The notes below the pieces were generated by a model. That model saw only the letters and a list, made by a program, of their open reading frames with translations, made no database searches and was not told where the DNA came from. The position numbers were made by a program, and so were the translations under genes. Of a stretch of 64,000 nt of DNA, positions 8,816 through 18,344 are shown in pieces (within the stretch, counting starts at the first letter, position 1; each line of letters opens with the position of its first letter). Source of the DNA: Yersinia thracica (GTDB taxonomy: Bacteria > Pseudomonadota > Gammaproteobacteria > Enterobacterales > Enterobacteriaceae); NCBI RefSeq assembly GCF_902170565.1, contig NZ_CABHXX010000133.1:62001-126000 (forward strand). Reading direction: 5' to 3'.

Positions 8816-9436
8816 CTAGCGGGACAATATTAGGTGGATACCAAAACCGGTGAATAGCACCCCTGCCAGCCCATCAATCCATTTGGATAACCGCTGATAG
8901 CCACGGCGCATCACCGGTAAAGCAAAGACGCAGGCCACAATACTGAACCAGACAAAAGTCTCCGCGATAATCAGCACAAACAGGCCCCAACGCGCGCCCG
9001 CACTGACGTCATCGCCGACAAACAGTGAGAACACGCTGCCGAAATAGATAACAGCTTTGGGGTTCGATAAATTAGTCAGAAAACCACGCACGAAAGTCCG
9101 GCCACGCGCAGGAAGTGCAACTTGCACCTCACTTTCTGAAGTATCTTGTTTGGAACGGGCGGATTTCAGCAGTTGCCAACCCATCCAGCACAAATATAAC
9201 CCACCGCCGACCATAATGATTTCATGTAACCACGCCATTTTCTGCAAAATGAGATTTAGCCCCATCAGGGCGACACCAGCCCAAACCACAATCCCCAGCG
9301 AAATACCGACCACACCCATCATGGCTTCGCGCCGTGAGCGGCTGGCCGCGGTTTGCGAGACAAAAAAGAAATCCGGGCCGGGGCTCATCAGAGCCACCAG
9401 ATGCACTAGCGCGACAGTCAGAAATAGCATTAGCAT
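8816..9436 (-). CDS. rhtC: Threonine efflux protein RhtC
   Basis: A 206-residue LysE-family exporter. MSPGPDFFFVSQTA (about residues 17-30) is the family signature and NLSNPKAVIYFGSVFSLFV (about 121-139) the second conserved block. RhtC exports threonine in E. coli. It lies 32 bp after recQ on the same strand, so it is probably read from the recQ transcript, as in E. coli, and is convergent with rhtB. Confidence 0.94.
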   Translation of the reverse strand: MLMLFLTVALVHLVALMSPGPDFFFVSQTAASRSRREAMMGVVGISLGIVVWAGVALMGLNLILQKMAWLHEIIMVGGGLYLCWMGWQLLKSARSKQDTSESEVQVALPARGRTFVRGFLTNLSNPKAVIYFGSVFSLFVGDDVSAGARWGLFVLIIAETFVWFSIVACVFALPVMRRGYQRLSKWIDGLAGVLFTGFGIHLILSR

Positions 9437-9468
9437 AATAAGATTCTCATAGCAGGAAAGGCGACCCG

Positions 9469-11301
9469 TTAGTCGTCGTTGTTATCTACGTGGTCGCGGA
9501 TCATCGCCATAAACGGCGCACCAAAGCGCTCCAATTTACGTTGCCCGACGCCATTGACACTCAACAGCTCGCTGGCCGTGATCGGCATCTGCTCCGCCAT
9601 CTCCAACAAGGTGGTGTCGTTAAACACCACATAAGGCGGAATATTGCCTTCGTCGGCGATAGATTTGCGCAATTTACGCAATTTGGCGAATAATTTGCGG
9701 TCGTAATTGCCGCCATAGGATTTTTGATTAGCACTGCTGCGCACTTTCAAACTCTGAATACGCGGCACCGCCAATTGTAACGGCAATTCAGCACGTAATA
9801 CTGGGCGCGCGGCTTCGGTCAACTGCAAAGCAGAGAACATCGCGATATTTTGACTCAGTAATCCGAGGTGAATTAGCTGGCGCAACACACTGACCCAGTG
9901 CTCATGACTTTGCTCGCGACCAATGCCGTAGACCGACAGTTTGTCATGACCAAACTCACGAATGCGCTGATTATTTGCCCCGCGCAGCACCTCGACGATA
10001 TAGCCCAAACCAAACCGTTGCCCGACCCGATACACACAAGACAGCGCTTTTTGCGCATCCGCCAGCCCATCGTAGCGCTTTGGCGGATCCAAACAAATAT
10101 CGCAGTTACCGCATGGCTGCTGCTTGCCCTCACCAAAATAGTTCAGCAACACCAATCGGCGGCAGGTTTGTGCTTCGGCAAAAGCCCCCATCGCATTGAG
10201 TTTATGCCGCTCAATATCTTGTTGTGCGCCAGCCGGTTTCTCTTCCAGACAGCGGCGTAACCACGCCATATCGGCCGGGTCATACAGCAATATTGCCTCG
10301 GCGGGCAGGCCATCACGCCCGGCTCGGCCAGTTTCCTGATAGTAAGATTCAATAGTGCGCGGAATATCAAAATGCACCACAAAGCGGACGTTGGGTTTGT
10401 TAATCCCCATGCCGAAAGCCACGGTGGCAACCACCACTTGCAAGTCATCACGCTGGAAAGCTTCCTGCACCTGCGCCCGGCGCTCATTGTCCAGCCCCGC
10501 ATGGTAAGCCGCCACACTTAAACCACGGCTTTGTAGGCGCGCGGTGGTGTCTTCCACTTTTGCCCGACTATTGCAGTAAATAATGCCACTTTTGCCGCGC
10601 TGGTCTTGAACAAAGCGCCACAGTTGATCAAGGGGTTTGAACTTCTCTACCAAGGTGTAGCGAATATTGGGGCGGTCAAAACTGCTGACCTGAATTAAGG
10701 GCTGCTCCAGATTAAGCAGCCGCACGATATCACCGCGCGTGGCTTCATCAGCCGTCGCGGTCAGCGCTATTACGGGTAAATCAGGGAAACGTTGCTTTAA
10801 CTGACCAAGGGCACGGTATTCCGGGCGGAAATCATGGCCCCATTGAGAGATACAGTGCGCCTCATCCACCGCCAACAGCGCAGGACGCCATTGATGCAGT
10901 TGGTCGAGAAAACTCTCCATCACCAGCCGTTCCGGCGCGATATACAGCAGCTTAATTTGACCACTGCGGCACCCGTCCATCACCGCCAATTGCTGCTCGC
11001 GAGTTTGTGATGAGTTTAAGCACCCCGCGCCCACGCCATAGGCCAGCAGTTGGTCAACCTGGTCTTTCATCAAAGAGATTAGCGGGGAGACCACCAGCGT
11101 TAAGCCATCCGTCACCAATGCCGGAATCTGATAGCACAAGGATTTACCACCGCCCGTTGGCATCACGACCAGACAGTCTTGCCCTGATAGGGTGGCATTG
11201 ATAATTTCTTGTTGTCCGGGTCGGAATTGCTGGTAGCCGAAAGTATCTCGCAATACTTGCTGTGCCAGTAACTCCCTATTTATCACTGCGGCGGTTGACA
11301 C
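9469..11301 (-). CDS. recQ: ATP-dependent DNA helicase RecQ
   Basis: A 610-residue RecF-pathway helicase (E. coli 609). Visible are motif [13 protein letters not shown], motif [17 protein letters not shown], motif [17 protein letters not shown], the zinc-binding cysteines ([12 protein letters not shown]...CGNCDIC), the winged-helix RQC region and a C-terminal HRDC domain ending in the [16 protein letters not shown] segment. The GTG at 11299-11301 is chosen because GGGGA lies five bases upstream; a TTG four codons earlier (11313) is also in frame. A perfect hairpin at 11326-11349 separates it from pldA. Confidence 0.94.
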   Translation of the reverse strand: MSTAAVINRELLAQQVLRDTFGYQQFRPGQQEIINATLSGQDCLVVMPTGGGKSLCYQIPALVTDGLTLVVSPLISLMKDQVDQLLAYGVGAGCLNSSQTREQQLAVMDGCRSGQIKLLYIAPERLVMESFLDQLHQWRPALLAVDEAHCISQWGHDFRPEYRALGQLKQRFPDLPVIALTATADEATRGDIVRLLNLEQPLIQVSSFDRPNIRYTLVEKFKPLDQLWRFVQDQRGKSGIIYCNSRAKVEDTTARLQSRGLSVAAYHAGLDNERRAQVQEAFQRDDLQVVVATVAFGMGINKPNVRFVVHFDIPRTIESYYQETGRAGRDGLPAEAILLYDPADMAWLRRCLEEKPAGAQQDIERHKLNAMGAFAEAQTCRRLVLLNYFGEGKQQPCGNCDICLDPPKRYDGLADAQKALSCVYRVGQRFGLGYIVEVLRGANNQRIREFGHDKLSVYGIGREQSHEHWVSVLRQLIHLGLLSQNIAMFSALQLTEAARPVLRAELPLQLAVPRIQSLKVRSSANQKSYGGNYDRKLFAKLRKLRKSIADEGNIPPYVVFNDTTLLEMAEQMPITASELLSVNGVGQRKLERFGAPFMAMIRDHVDNNDD

Positions 11302-11325
11302 ACTATTCCCCAACTATGAGATCTG

Positions 11326-11349
11326 CACAGGCCGGTGAACCGGCCTGTG
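11326..11349. other. Perfect 11-bp hairpin between pldA and recQ
   Basis: CACAGGCCGGT (11326-11336) and ACCGGCCTGTG (11339-11349) are exact inverted repeats around two bases. On the coding strand of pldA and recQ the stem is not followed by a U-run, so it is not a classical terminator. It could protect the pldA message 3' end or limit recQ expression. Confidence 0.6.
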
Positions 11350-11377
11350 TCTGAAACTTTTCTAACGCCGGATGACG

Positions 11378-12256
11378 TTAAAGGACATCATTCAACATGA
11401 TACCCACACCCACCCGTGTTTGCCTAAAGTTATAGTCAATCATTGACTCACCATAGCCACTGAATACTTGGGTATAGAAACGAACATGCTTGGTAATCGG
11501 GTAGCTCCAGCCCATTTCAGCGCCGCCGTAACCGGTATTCCAGTTATAGCGACCATCGATGCTGAACACACTTTCACCCAAGGCATAGCCCACTTTCAGA
11601 CGGTAATAACCCATGTATTTATTGATATCTGGGTTGTCATCTTTGCTGTCGCTTTCTGGCAAACGATACCAAGGCTTCAGGTCGATTTCCAAGTTGCCAC
11701 GTTGTGCCATCAGGCGGGTATAAACGCGATCCCAGCTACGTGAGGTTGGATCGGCTTTGCCGTTAGATTGGTGGTTATAACCAAATTCTACTTCACGGAA
11801 TGTCCAGCCCGCCAGCTCATAATCTGTAGCCCATGCCAGGAACACTTGCGGCTCGTAGTTGGTTTCACGGAATGGTGAGGATTCATCTTTGTTCGATGCT
11901 TGCCACCAGGAACGTTGGGTATAAGAAGCACCCAGCAATGAGTTATCACCGGCAATACCGCGCCAGATAGGGAAACCTAAACTCAATTGGAATTTGACTT
12001 CATCTTTATTGGCATGTTCAGCCCAATCATAAGAGCTTATCGCATTTTTATTGATATCGCTGGTATAGGTGTATAACAAATAGTTTGTTTCATACGGATA
12101 AAGCAAGAACGGATTATCGTGATCCTGCAACATTGCCGCGATAATGCTGCCACGCACTGCCGGTGCATCATGAATTTTCTCAACCGTTGCTTCTTCTGCT
12201 TGCGCCAATGTTGGCACCAGTAATAACGCGATTAAAACCTGCCAAAACCTACCCAT
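11378..12256 (-). CDS. pldA: Outer membrane phospholipase A1 PldA
   Basis: A 292-residue outer membrane beta-barrel enzyme that hydrolyses phospholipids misplaced in the outer leaflet. The first 20 residues form a signal peptide ending in AQA. The active-site block is YNHQSNG...SRSWDRVY: His162 and Ser164 of the precursor correspond to His142 and Ser144 of mature E. coli OMPLA. The third triad residue, Asn156 in E. coli, is Asp here (precursor residue 176). The C terminus ends in alternating beta-strand sequence as expected of a barrel. It is followed by recQ on the same strand. Confidence 0.94.
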   Translation of the reverse strand: MGRFWQVLIALLLVPTLAQAEEATVEKIHDAPAVRGSIIAAMLQDHDNPFLLYPYETNYLLYTYTSDINKNAISSYDWAEHANKDEVKFQLSLGFPIWRGIAGDNSLLGASYTQRSWWQASNKDESSPFRETNYEPQVFLAWATDYELAGWTFREVEFGYNHQSNGKADPTSRSWDRVYTRLMAQRGNLEIDLKPWYRLPESDSKDDNPDINKYMGYYRLKVGYALGESVFSIDGRYNWNTGYGGAEMGWSYPITKHVRFYTQVFSGYGESMIDYNFRQTRVGVGIMLNDVL

Positions 12257-12436
12257 AATTCCCCCATCATTTTACGAATTATTTATATTTGTAATGAAAA
12301 CAGCTCATTCTACACACAAATGTTATCTGAGATTAGTGTTGTTTATATTTATGATTTAACGACTGGAAAACAACAAAATAGGAGCATAAAATAAACAAAT
12401 TAATAACATGAGAAATTATCTTTTAAGAGAAAAATA

Positions 12437-12907
12437 ATGTCTGTAACGCCTTTAACTCTGGAAAGTGCCCGTAACCTCATCGGTGAAATTTTTGTTTATC
12501 ACATGCCATTTAACCGCGAATTAGGATTAAAATTAACTCGTTTCGAGCAAGATTACGCCGAAATTACTTTTGATAATAATGACAAGCTGGTCGGTAATAT
12601 TGCGCAGCGCATATTGCACGGCGGTGTTATTGCCGCAGTGTTGGATGTTGCCGCCGGTCTGGTGTGTGTTGGGAATAGTTTGGTTCGCCATGAACCACTG
12701 ATTCAAGAACAACTGCAAATGAAGCTAGCGAAAATGGGCACCATCGACTTGCGCGTCGACTATTTGCGCCCTGGCCGCGGTGAGCACTTTATTGCCAGCA
12801 GCCGTATTTTACGCAGTGGTAACAAAGTGTCTGTTGCCAGAGTTGAATTGCATAATGAAAACCAAATGCATATCGCCAGCGCGACTGCGACCTATCTGGT
12901 TGGCTGA
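12437..12907 (+). CDS. yigI: YigI-type hotdog-fold acyl-CoA thioesterase
   Basis: A 156-residue PaaI/YigI-like protein. The [16 protein letters not shown] block (about residues 60-75) is the helix and active-site region of hotdog thioesterases, and the following VDYLRPG strand is typical. The E. coli YigI protein is a medium- and long-chain acyl-CoA thioesterase. It is divergent from pldA and 78 bp before rarD. Function is inferred from family and position. Confidence 0.88.
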   Translation: MSVTPLTLESARNLIGEIFVYHMPFNRELGLKLTRFEQDYAEITFDNNDKLVGNIAQRILHGGVIAAVLDVAAGLVCVGNSLVRHEPLIQEQLQMKLAKMGTIDLRVDYLRPGRGEHFIASSRILRSGNKVSVARVELHNENQMHIASATATYLVG

Positions 12908-12985
12908 TATGATGACGGCGGTGATGATTCATGGCGCAAACTTAAGTACACTCACCGCATCTCCTTTTTTGTTCTGAGCCACACC

Positions 12986-13876
12986 ATGGATAAACAACGA
13001 ACCCGCCAGGGCATTTTCTTTGCTCTGGCTGCCTATTTTATTTGGGGTATTGCCCCTGCTTATTTCAAGCTCATCCAACAGGTGCCGGCTGATGAAATTT
13101 TGACTCATCGGATTATCTGGTCATTTTTCTTTATGCTGATTTTACTGACTGTCAGCCGCAATTGGCCCCAAGTTCGTAGCGCCATTAAAAACCGTAAACG
13201 TTTGTTATTACTGGCTGTTACCGCCGTACTAATAGCCAGTAACTGGCTATTATTTATTTGGGCGGTCAACCACAACCACATGCTGGAAGCCAGTCTGGGC
13301 TACTTTATTAACCCGTTGGTCAACGTGTTATTTGGCATGTTATTTCTCGGCGAGCGTTTTCGCCGTATGCAATGGGTAGCGGTGGCACTGGCGTTCGGCG
13401 GGGTGCTCATTCAGCTGTGGCAATTTGGTTCACTGCCCGTGATTGGTTTGGGTCTGGCGATTACCTTTGCGTTATATGGCTTAATTCGCAAAAAACTGGG
13501 GATTGATGCCCAAACCGGCATGTTGGTTGAAACAATGTGGCTCTTGCCGATTGCGGCAGTTTACCTGTTCTTTATTGCCGACAGCCCCACCAGCCACATG
13601 GGGGCCAATGCCTGGTCGCTGAATATTCTGTTAGCTGCTGCGGGGGTGATTACCACTATTCCGCTGCTATTCTTCACCGCCGCCGCCACCCGTTTGCGCC
13701 TTTCGACGCTGGGCTTCTTCCAATATCTGGGGCCGACGCTGATGTTTATTCTGGCGGTCACTTTCTATGGCGAGACTATCGGCAACGATAAAATGGTCAC
13801 TTTCGTCTTTATCTGGGCGGCGCTGTTACTGTTCACGTTGGATGCGCTTTACACCCAACGCAAGCTGCGCGCCTAG
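12986..13876 (+). CDS. rarD: EamA/DMT-family permease RarD
   Basis: A 296-residue membrane protein with about ten hydrophobic segments and two EamA repeats. The N terminus (GIFFALAAYFIWGIAPAYFKL) and the ALYGLIRKKLGID and QYLGPTLMFILAV blocks are characteristic of RarD. The name comes from predicted chloramphenicol resistance, but the real substrate is not established. Order yigI-rarD-corA matches E. coli except that yigF and yigG are absent and an ERIC fills the rarD-corA gap. Confidence 0.92.
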   Translation: MDKQRTRQGIFFALAAYFIWGIAPAYFKLIQQVPADEILTHRIIWSFFFMLILLTVSRNWPQVRSAIKNRKRLLLLAVTAVLIASNWLLFIWAVNHNHMLEASLGYFINPLVNVLFGMLFLGERFRRMQWVAVALAFGGVLIQLWQFGSLPVIGLGLAITFALYGLIRKKLGIDAQTGMLVETMWLLPIAAVYLFFIADSPTSHMGANAWSLNILLAAAGVITTIPLLFFTAAATRLRLSTLGFFQYLGPTLMFILAVTFYGETIGNDKMVTFVFIWAALLLFTLDALYTQRKLRA

Positions 13877-13911
13877 ATATCAAGCCTACAAAAATGCCGG
13901 TTACTCATTGA

Positions 13912-14043
13912 GTTATGAATTGATAACCAAAGAACTTGAAGTTGCAGGTAGGCAGCAAGCGAACTCATCCCGATGAGCTTACATAAGTAAGTGATTCGGG
14001 TGCGTGAACGCAGCTAACACCCCTGCAGCTTCAAGGGCGGAGG
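13912..14043. repeat. ERIC element between rarD and corA
   Basis: A full-length ERIC: left arm with AACTTGAAGTTGCAGG, core CGATGAGCTTACATAAGTAA then GTGATTCGGG, and right arm CAGCTAACACCCCTGC then AGCTTCAAGG. It abuts the corA stop codon at 14044, in the space between two convergent genes. Confidence 0.9.
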
Positions 14044-14994
14044 TTAGAGCCAGTTCTTGCGTTTGAAATAGAGATATGGCGCCAAGCCGGCAATGATCAT
14101 CAAAGCGATAGCCCCTGGGTAGCCAAACGACCAGCGCAATTCCGGCATAAATTCAAAGTTCATCCCGTAGCTGGATGCCACCAAGGTGGGCGGCAGGAAC
14201 ACAACCGAGACCACCGAGAAAATCTTGATAATGCGGTTCTGCTCGATGTTGATAAAACCCATCGCAGCTTGCATCAAGAAGTTAACTTTCTGGAACAAAG
14301 ATTCATTGTGCGGCAACAGGGATTCGATATCGCGCAGAACTTCACGGGCCTGTTCCAACTGGCTACTGGGCAAACGGGCCTTACGCACCAAGAAATTCAG
14401 CGCCCGCTGGGTATCCATTAGACACAACCGGACTTTCCAGCCGATATCTTCCTGTTCTGCCAGTGTGGAGAGCGCAGCATCATATTCATCGCCCTGCTGG
14501 CCTTCCATGATGACGCGGCTCAAGGCTTCCAAGTCGCTGTAAATATTCTCGATTTCATCTGCCAGCTGTTCAATTTTAGTTTCAAACAAATCTAGCAGCA
14601 ATTCATAGGCGTTGCCGTCAACCAGTGTTTGGTTGCGCGCGCGCATGCGATACAAGCGGAATGCCGGTAATTCGCGTTCGCGCAGGGTATACAGGCGGCC
14701 ATCACGAATAGTAAATGCCACGGTTGAGTTACCGGCGTGGTCTTCAGCATCTTCATAATAGAAGAAGGAGTGGATATGCAGACCATCTTCGTCTTCAAAG
14801 AATCGTGCAGAGGCCTCGATGTCGTCCAACTCTGGACGCGTCGCCAGGCTTTGCCCTAACTCATTCTGGACGCGTTCCCGCTCACCCTCTTCTGGCTCGA
14901 CTAAATCGACCCAAAGTGAGGAAGTCAGGTCATCTGATTCATCCAGCTCCAAACGGGATAAGCGATTGTTACTTAATTTAAATGCGCTCAGCAT
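14044..14994 (-). CDS. corA: Magnesium/nickel/cobalt transporter CorA
   Basis: A 316-residue CorA channel. The large N-terminal cytoplasmic domain contains the alpha-helical [14 protein letters not shown] region; two C-terminal membrane helices flank the selectivity signature [11 protein letters not shown] (about residues 280-290), and the protein ends in a basic KRKNWL tail. It imports Mg2+ and can pass Co2+ and Ni2+. The gene is preceded by a leader of about 250 nt with hairpins and a short leader frame. Confidence 0.97.
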   Translation of the reverse strand: MLSAFKLSNNRLSRLELDESDDLTSSLWVDLVEPEEGERERVQNELGQSLATRPELDDIEASARFFEDEDGLHIHSFFYYEDAEDHAGNSTVAFTIRDGRLYTLRERELPAFRLYRMRARNQTLVDGNAYELLLDLFETKIEQLADEIENIYSDLEALSRVIMEGQQGDEYDAALSTLAEQEDIGWKVRLCLMDTQRALNFLVRKARLPSSQLEQAREVLRDIESLLPHNESLFQKVNFLMQAAMGFINIEQNRIIKIFSVVSVVFLPPTLVASSYGMNFEFMPELRWSFGYPGAIALMIIAGLAPYLYFKRKNWL

Positions 14995-15162
14995 GTGCCA
15001 AAACTCCCTTGCGGTGATGGATAGGGAAAACGCATTGAAGCACAGAAACAGGTCAGTATTGAAATACCCTTTGTTTCAGACCATAAGGAGATCTGACTCA
15101 CAGCGGCGGTTTAGCGGGGCCGCTGACAACCACGAAGGCTATCAGCAAATAAGAGGATAGCC

Positions 15163-15234
15163 TTAGAAGTTGCACCCTATGAACAGGTTATTGAGCCAGT
15201 ATCTACTGGGTGTGTCCAAGGCGAATGTCCTCAT
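15163..15234 (-). CDS. Candidate corA leader peptide (CorL-like)
   Basis: A 23-codon frame, MRTFALDTPSRYWLNNLFIG followed by CNF and TAA, lies just after the predicted corA transcription start and about 170 bp before corA. In Salmonella a short leader ORF (corL) couples translation to Rho-dependent termination in the corA leader. Whether this frame is its counterpart cannot be judged from memory of that sequence. No clear ribosome binding site precedes it, and an ATG six codons earlier overlaps the predicted -10 box. Confidence 0.35.
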   Translation of the reverse strand: MRTFALDTPSRYWLNNLFIGCNF

Positions 15235-15250
15235 CAAGAATAGTGCGCGC

Positions 15251-15280
15251 ATGTTACGCCGAGAAGAAAAAGGCTGTCAA
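15251..15280 (-). promoter_or_regulatory. Predicted sigma-70 promoter of corA
   Basis: On the minus strand, a -35 box TTGACA (15275-15280) and a -10 box TAACAT (15251-15256) are separated by 18 bp. Transcription should start near 15244, giving a leader of about 250 nt before the corA ATG. Two stem-forming segments lie in the leader (about 15099-15126 and 15136-15164). Confidence 0.7.
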
Positions 15281-15428
15281 CCGGTTAAAAGGTGTTAATT
15301 CATGAGCACAATTTTCAGTTCTGAGCAGCAAGATTTTTTATCTGGCAACATAGCGCGACTGCCCCCTTATAACATCACTCTGTTTACGCTAGATTACAGT
15401 CAGTCACTCTTAAGGATATTTGACCAGA

Positions 15429-15902
15429 ATGAAGCAAATCACCCAGCAAACTCTGGTGCAGTTGAGCCAGCAAGCCCAACAGTCACCGCGTCAGAGAGCC
15501 AATCTTAACTTCCACCCACAGCTCGACGACCCCATACAGCGCCTGGCGATTGCGATGGAGCCAGAGACTTATGTCCGCCCTCATCGCCACCCTCACACTT
15601 GGGAATTACTGACTGCATTACAGGGCAACTTTATTGTGCTGCTGTTTGATGACGCCGGGAAAGTCACCCACCGCGCGCTGTTGGGCCGGGAAGCCGCTAT
15701 TATGGAAATCCCCGCCAATGTGTGGCACGCCGTGCTCTCACTGGAAAAAGGGGCGGTTATTTTTGAAGTTAAACACGGCCCTTACCAGCCCATTACTGCT
15801 GAATATTTCGCCCGCTGGTCACCTGCCGAAGGTGAAGCGGAAGTCAGCAACCTATTGGCGTGGTATGCGGCGGCTGATATTGGGGCACGCTATCAGCAAT
15901 AA
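15429..15902 (+). CDS. WbuC-family cupin metalloprotein
   Basis: A 157-residue cupin-fold protein similar to WbuC of O-antigen clusters. The cupin metal motif is seen in RPHRHPHTWELLTALQG (about residues 42-58), and the second histidine in PANVWHAV (about 95-102). The biochemical role of WbuC proteins is not established. The ATG at 15429 is preferred over the TTG at 15420; AAGGAT lies at 15412-15417. It stands alone between corA and the Tm-1-like operon, and a strong terminator follows it. Confidence 0.8.
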   Translation: MKQITQQTLVQLSQQAQQSPRQRANLNFHPQLDDPIQRLAIAMEPETYVRPHRHPHTWELLTALQGNFIVLLFDDAGKVTHRALLGREAAIMEIPANVWHAVLSLEKGAVIFEVKHGPYQPITAEYFARWSPAEGEAEVSNLLAWYAAADIGARYQQ

Positions 15903-15910
15903 TATCAGTA

Positions 15911-15945
15911 AAAAACCGAAGCCAGCTTCGACTTCGGTTTTGTGT
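15911..15945. terminator. Terminator after the wbuC-like gene
   Basis: AAACCGAAG (15913-15921) pairs exactly with CTTCGGTTT (15932-15940), followed by a T-rich run; A residues on the left side allow use from the opposite strand by the convergent gene at 16019. Confidence 0.82.
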
Positions 15946-16018
15946 ATCCTGCATCTTTATTTAGCTGATAATCCAGCAAAACTCACGAACAGGCTTTCCC
16001 TTGGTATTGGCAAAATAA

Positions 16019-16849
16019 TCAACGTTTTATTTTTTTAAACTGCTTAGTAGTATCCGTCAGCGCAATTTCTGTTGGTAACCGCTCCATGGAGCTGGCACCG
16101 TAGAAACCATCACATTGCGGACAATTGTCCAAGATGTATTGAGCATCTTCTGGGGTAGAAATCGGCCCACCGTGACACAACACAATCACATCTTCGCGCA
16201 CAGCCTTTGCGGCGGCGGCCCATTCATTAATCAGCGGCACACAGTCAGCCAGCTTCAACGCGGTGTCAGCACCAATATTGCCGCCGGTGGTCAGCCCCAT
16301 ATGAGGAACAATAATATCGGCCCCTGCTTGGGTCATGGCGACAGCATCTTCGGCACTGAAAATATACGGCGTGGTGAGTAAATCTTTCTCGTGGGCCAGA
16401 CGAATCATGTCCACTTCCAGGCCATAACCCATGCCGGTTTCTTCAAGGTTGGCGCGGAAATTCCCGTCAATTAAACCCACTGTAGGGAAGTTCTGCACAC
16501 CAGAAAAGCCCAATGCTTTCAGTTGATCCAAAAATTGGTCGAACTGGCAGAATGGGTCAGTACCATTGACCCCCGCTAGCACCGGCGTGTTCTTGACCAC
16601 TGGCAACACTTCTTTTGCCATGTCGACCACAATTTCATTGGCATTGCCGTAGGCCAGCAGACCGGCCAGCGAACCACGACCGGCCATGCGATAGCGGCCC
16701 GAGTTATAGATGACGATAAGATCAATACCGCCGGCTTCTTCACATTTGGCCGACAACCCTGTACCCGCACCGCCGCCGATAATCGGCTCACGGCGGGCAA
16801 TCATTTCCCGGAATTTAGCCAATATGGCCTGGCGTTGAAATTTTGGCAT
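16019..16849 (-). CDS. Phosphoenolpyruvate hydrolase-like TIM-barrel protein
   Basis: A 276-residue protein of the PEP_hydrolase/TIM-barrel group (PF09370 by recognition). Characteristic blocks are [20 protein letters not shown] (about 21-40), [24 protein letters not shown] and [11 protein letters not shown] with [10 protein letters not shown] near the end. The reaction is unknown; the fold resembles the PEP mutase/isocitrate lyase superfamily. The ATG at 16849 has GGAGAAG upstream. It lies 52 bp after the Tm-1-like gene and must share its transcript. In plants the two protein types are fused in the Tm-1 virus-resistance protein. Confidence 0.85.
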   Translation of the reverse strand: MPKFQRQAILAKFREMIARREPIIGGGAGTGLSAKCEEAGGIDLIVIYNSGRYRMAGRGSLAGLLAYGNANEIVVDMAKEVLPVVKNTPVLAGVNGTDPFCQFDQFLDQLKALGFSGVQNFPTVGLIDGNFRANLEETGMGYGLEVDMIRLAHEKDLLTTPYIFSAEDAVAMTQAGADIIVPHMGLTTGGNIGADTALKLADCVPLINEWAAAAKAVREDVIVLCHGGPISTPEDAQYILDNCPQCDGFYGASSMERLPTEIALTDTTKQFKKIKR

Positions 16850-16901
16850 ATGCTTCTCCAGATATTTTATGGCCCTAACCCCGTTATACTTCAAACTCGA
16901 A

Positions 16902-18125
16902 TTATTTGGGGTGAGATGGGCTCTTTGCTATTTCTTTAAAGTTTTCTACCGCAGCCTGGGCAAACTGTGGGTCATTAATATTGAATGGATAGTGCACCAG
17001 ACGGCGTTTTTTAGTTTGAATCACGGTTTCTTCCAGCGTATGGATAAAAGCTTTCAGTGCTTTTTCATCCCAAAAAGGTTGGCCCGGCGCATCTAATGCC
17101 GAGAATCCGCCCAGTGGAATTAAGAAACGCACCTCGCCTTCGCAGCGGTTGAGCTTCTCGCCAATCCAGCGCGCCATCTCAATGTTTTCTTGCTCGGTGG
17201 TGCGCATCAATGTGACTTGCGCATTGTGCTCATAGAACAAGCGGTTGGCATATTTCGCCGGAATGGTGGCGGGGTTACCAAAATTGACCATATCTAATGC
17301 GCCACAAGAGCCGACGTAAGGAATTTGGGTGTGAGCAATAGCATCAAACCTTTCTGGGCCGCAGGCTAATACCCCATCAAATAACAGGTCGCAGACCTCG
17401 GTGGTGGTCAAATCCAGCGCCCCTGCCAGTAAGCCGCTTTCGGCCAATTTCTCCATTGCTTTGCCGCCGCTGCCGGTCGCATGGAACACTAAACAATCAT
17501 ATTCTGCCGATAATGCCGCGCTAACCGCTTGAATACAGGGGGTTGTCACACCAAACATGGTCAAACCCAGCGCCGGTTTATCATTGGTCGCGGTTTCCTC
17601 TTTTGCGAAATAAACTGCACCGGCAACTTGATGGGCCGCATTGCTCAGCACACGGCGGGAAATACGATTAAGCCCGGCAATATCAGTGACCGAATACATC
17701 ATGGCGATATCACTGGCACCGATGTAACCGGAAACATCACCAGAAGCCATAGTTGACACCATCAGTTTAGGAATACCAATAGGTAAACTTTGCATAGCGG
17801 GGGTTATCAGTGCCGTGCCGCCGGAGCCGCCCAAACCTAACAGCGCAGCCACATCATCACGGCTGGCGATAAAACGCTCAAAAGCCACCGCCATCGCACT
17901 TATCGCCCGCCCTCTATCACCACAGAAGACGGCCTGACGCCCATCAGGATGATGGCTCGCCACCGTTTCGGCCGTGATATCAGCGCCGCCAGTGTGCTGA
18001 CTTTCTTTGGTCGATAAATCAACCGTGACCGTCGTCAGGCCGGTTGCTTTAATCAATTCACTGACATAAGCCAGCTCATCGCCTTTAGTATCTGTCGTGG
18101 TCGCGATAAAAATATGACGGGGCAT
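16902..18125 (-). CDS. Tm-1-like ATP-binding domain protein (UPF0261)
   Basis: A 407-residue UPF0261/Tm-1-like protein (PF06792 by recognition). Features are the N-terminal [17 protein letters not shown] segment, the glycine-rich [16 protein letters not shown] loop (about residues 96-111), and the [17 protein letters not shown] block in the second domain. Related structures bind ATP; the physiological reaction is not known. It is the first gene of a two-gene operon with the TIM-barrel protein at 16019-16849 and is divergent from a TetR regulator, which suggests a ligand-induced catabolic or detoxifying role. Confidence 0.85.
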   Translation of the reverse strand: MPRHIFIATTTDTKGDELAYVSELIKATGLTTVTVDLSTKESQHTGGADITAETVASHHPDGRQAVFCGDRGRAISAMAVAFERFIASRDDVAALLGLGGSGGTALITPAMQSLPIGIPKLMVSTMASGDVSGYIGASDIAMMYSVTDIAGLNRISRRVLSNAAHQVAGAVYFAKEETATNDKPALGLTMFGVTTPCIQAVSAALSAEYDCLVFHATGSGGKAMEKLAESGLLAGALDLTTTEVCDLLFDGVLACGPERFDAIAHTQIPYVGSCGALDMVNFGNPATIPAKYANRLFYEHNAQVTLMRTTEQENIEMARWIGEKLNRCEGEVRFLIPLGGFSALDAPGQPFWDEKALKAFIHTLEETVIQTKKRRLVHYPFNINDPQFAQAAVENFKEIAKSPSHPK

Positions 18126-18235
18126 CTGAACATCCTTCTATGAATGCGGAATGTCACAAAAAATGAAGCGAGTTGGTTAAGATAGAACCATATTGAGACT
18201 GCCGTATCATTTTCGCAAAGCGTATAACTTAAATA

Positions 18236-18251
18236 TGAGACTATAGTCTCA
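18236..18251. promoter_or_regulatory. Perfect 16-bp palindrome, probable TetR operator
   Basis: TGAGACTATAGTCTCA is an exact inverted repeat in the 219-bp region between the divergent Tm-1-like operon and tetR genes. A further half-site TTGAGACT occurs at 18194-18201. Palindromes of this size between a TetR gene and its divergent neighbour are usually the regulator's own operator. A second imperfect inverted repeat, TGAATG and CATTCA, lies at about 18261-18280. Confidence 0.65.
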
Positions 18252-18344
18252 AAAATAATATGAATGTAGAGAGCATTCATGGCGATTTGTGCGAACGGTT
18301 TGTTATAGTGGGCGAAAATACGATCTCTAGACTATGGAGTGACC

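Noticed and set aside
15302-15508. 68-codon frame overlapping the start of the wbuC-like gene
   Set aside because: It overlaps the well-supported cupin gene in another frame, has no similarity I recognise and no good ribosome binding site.
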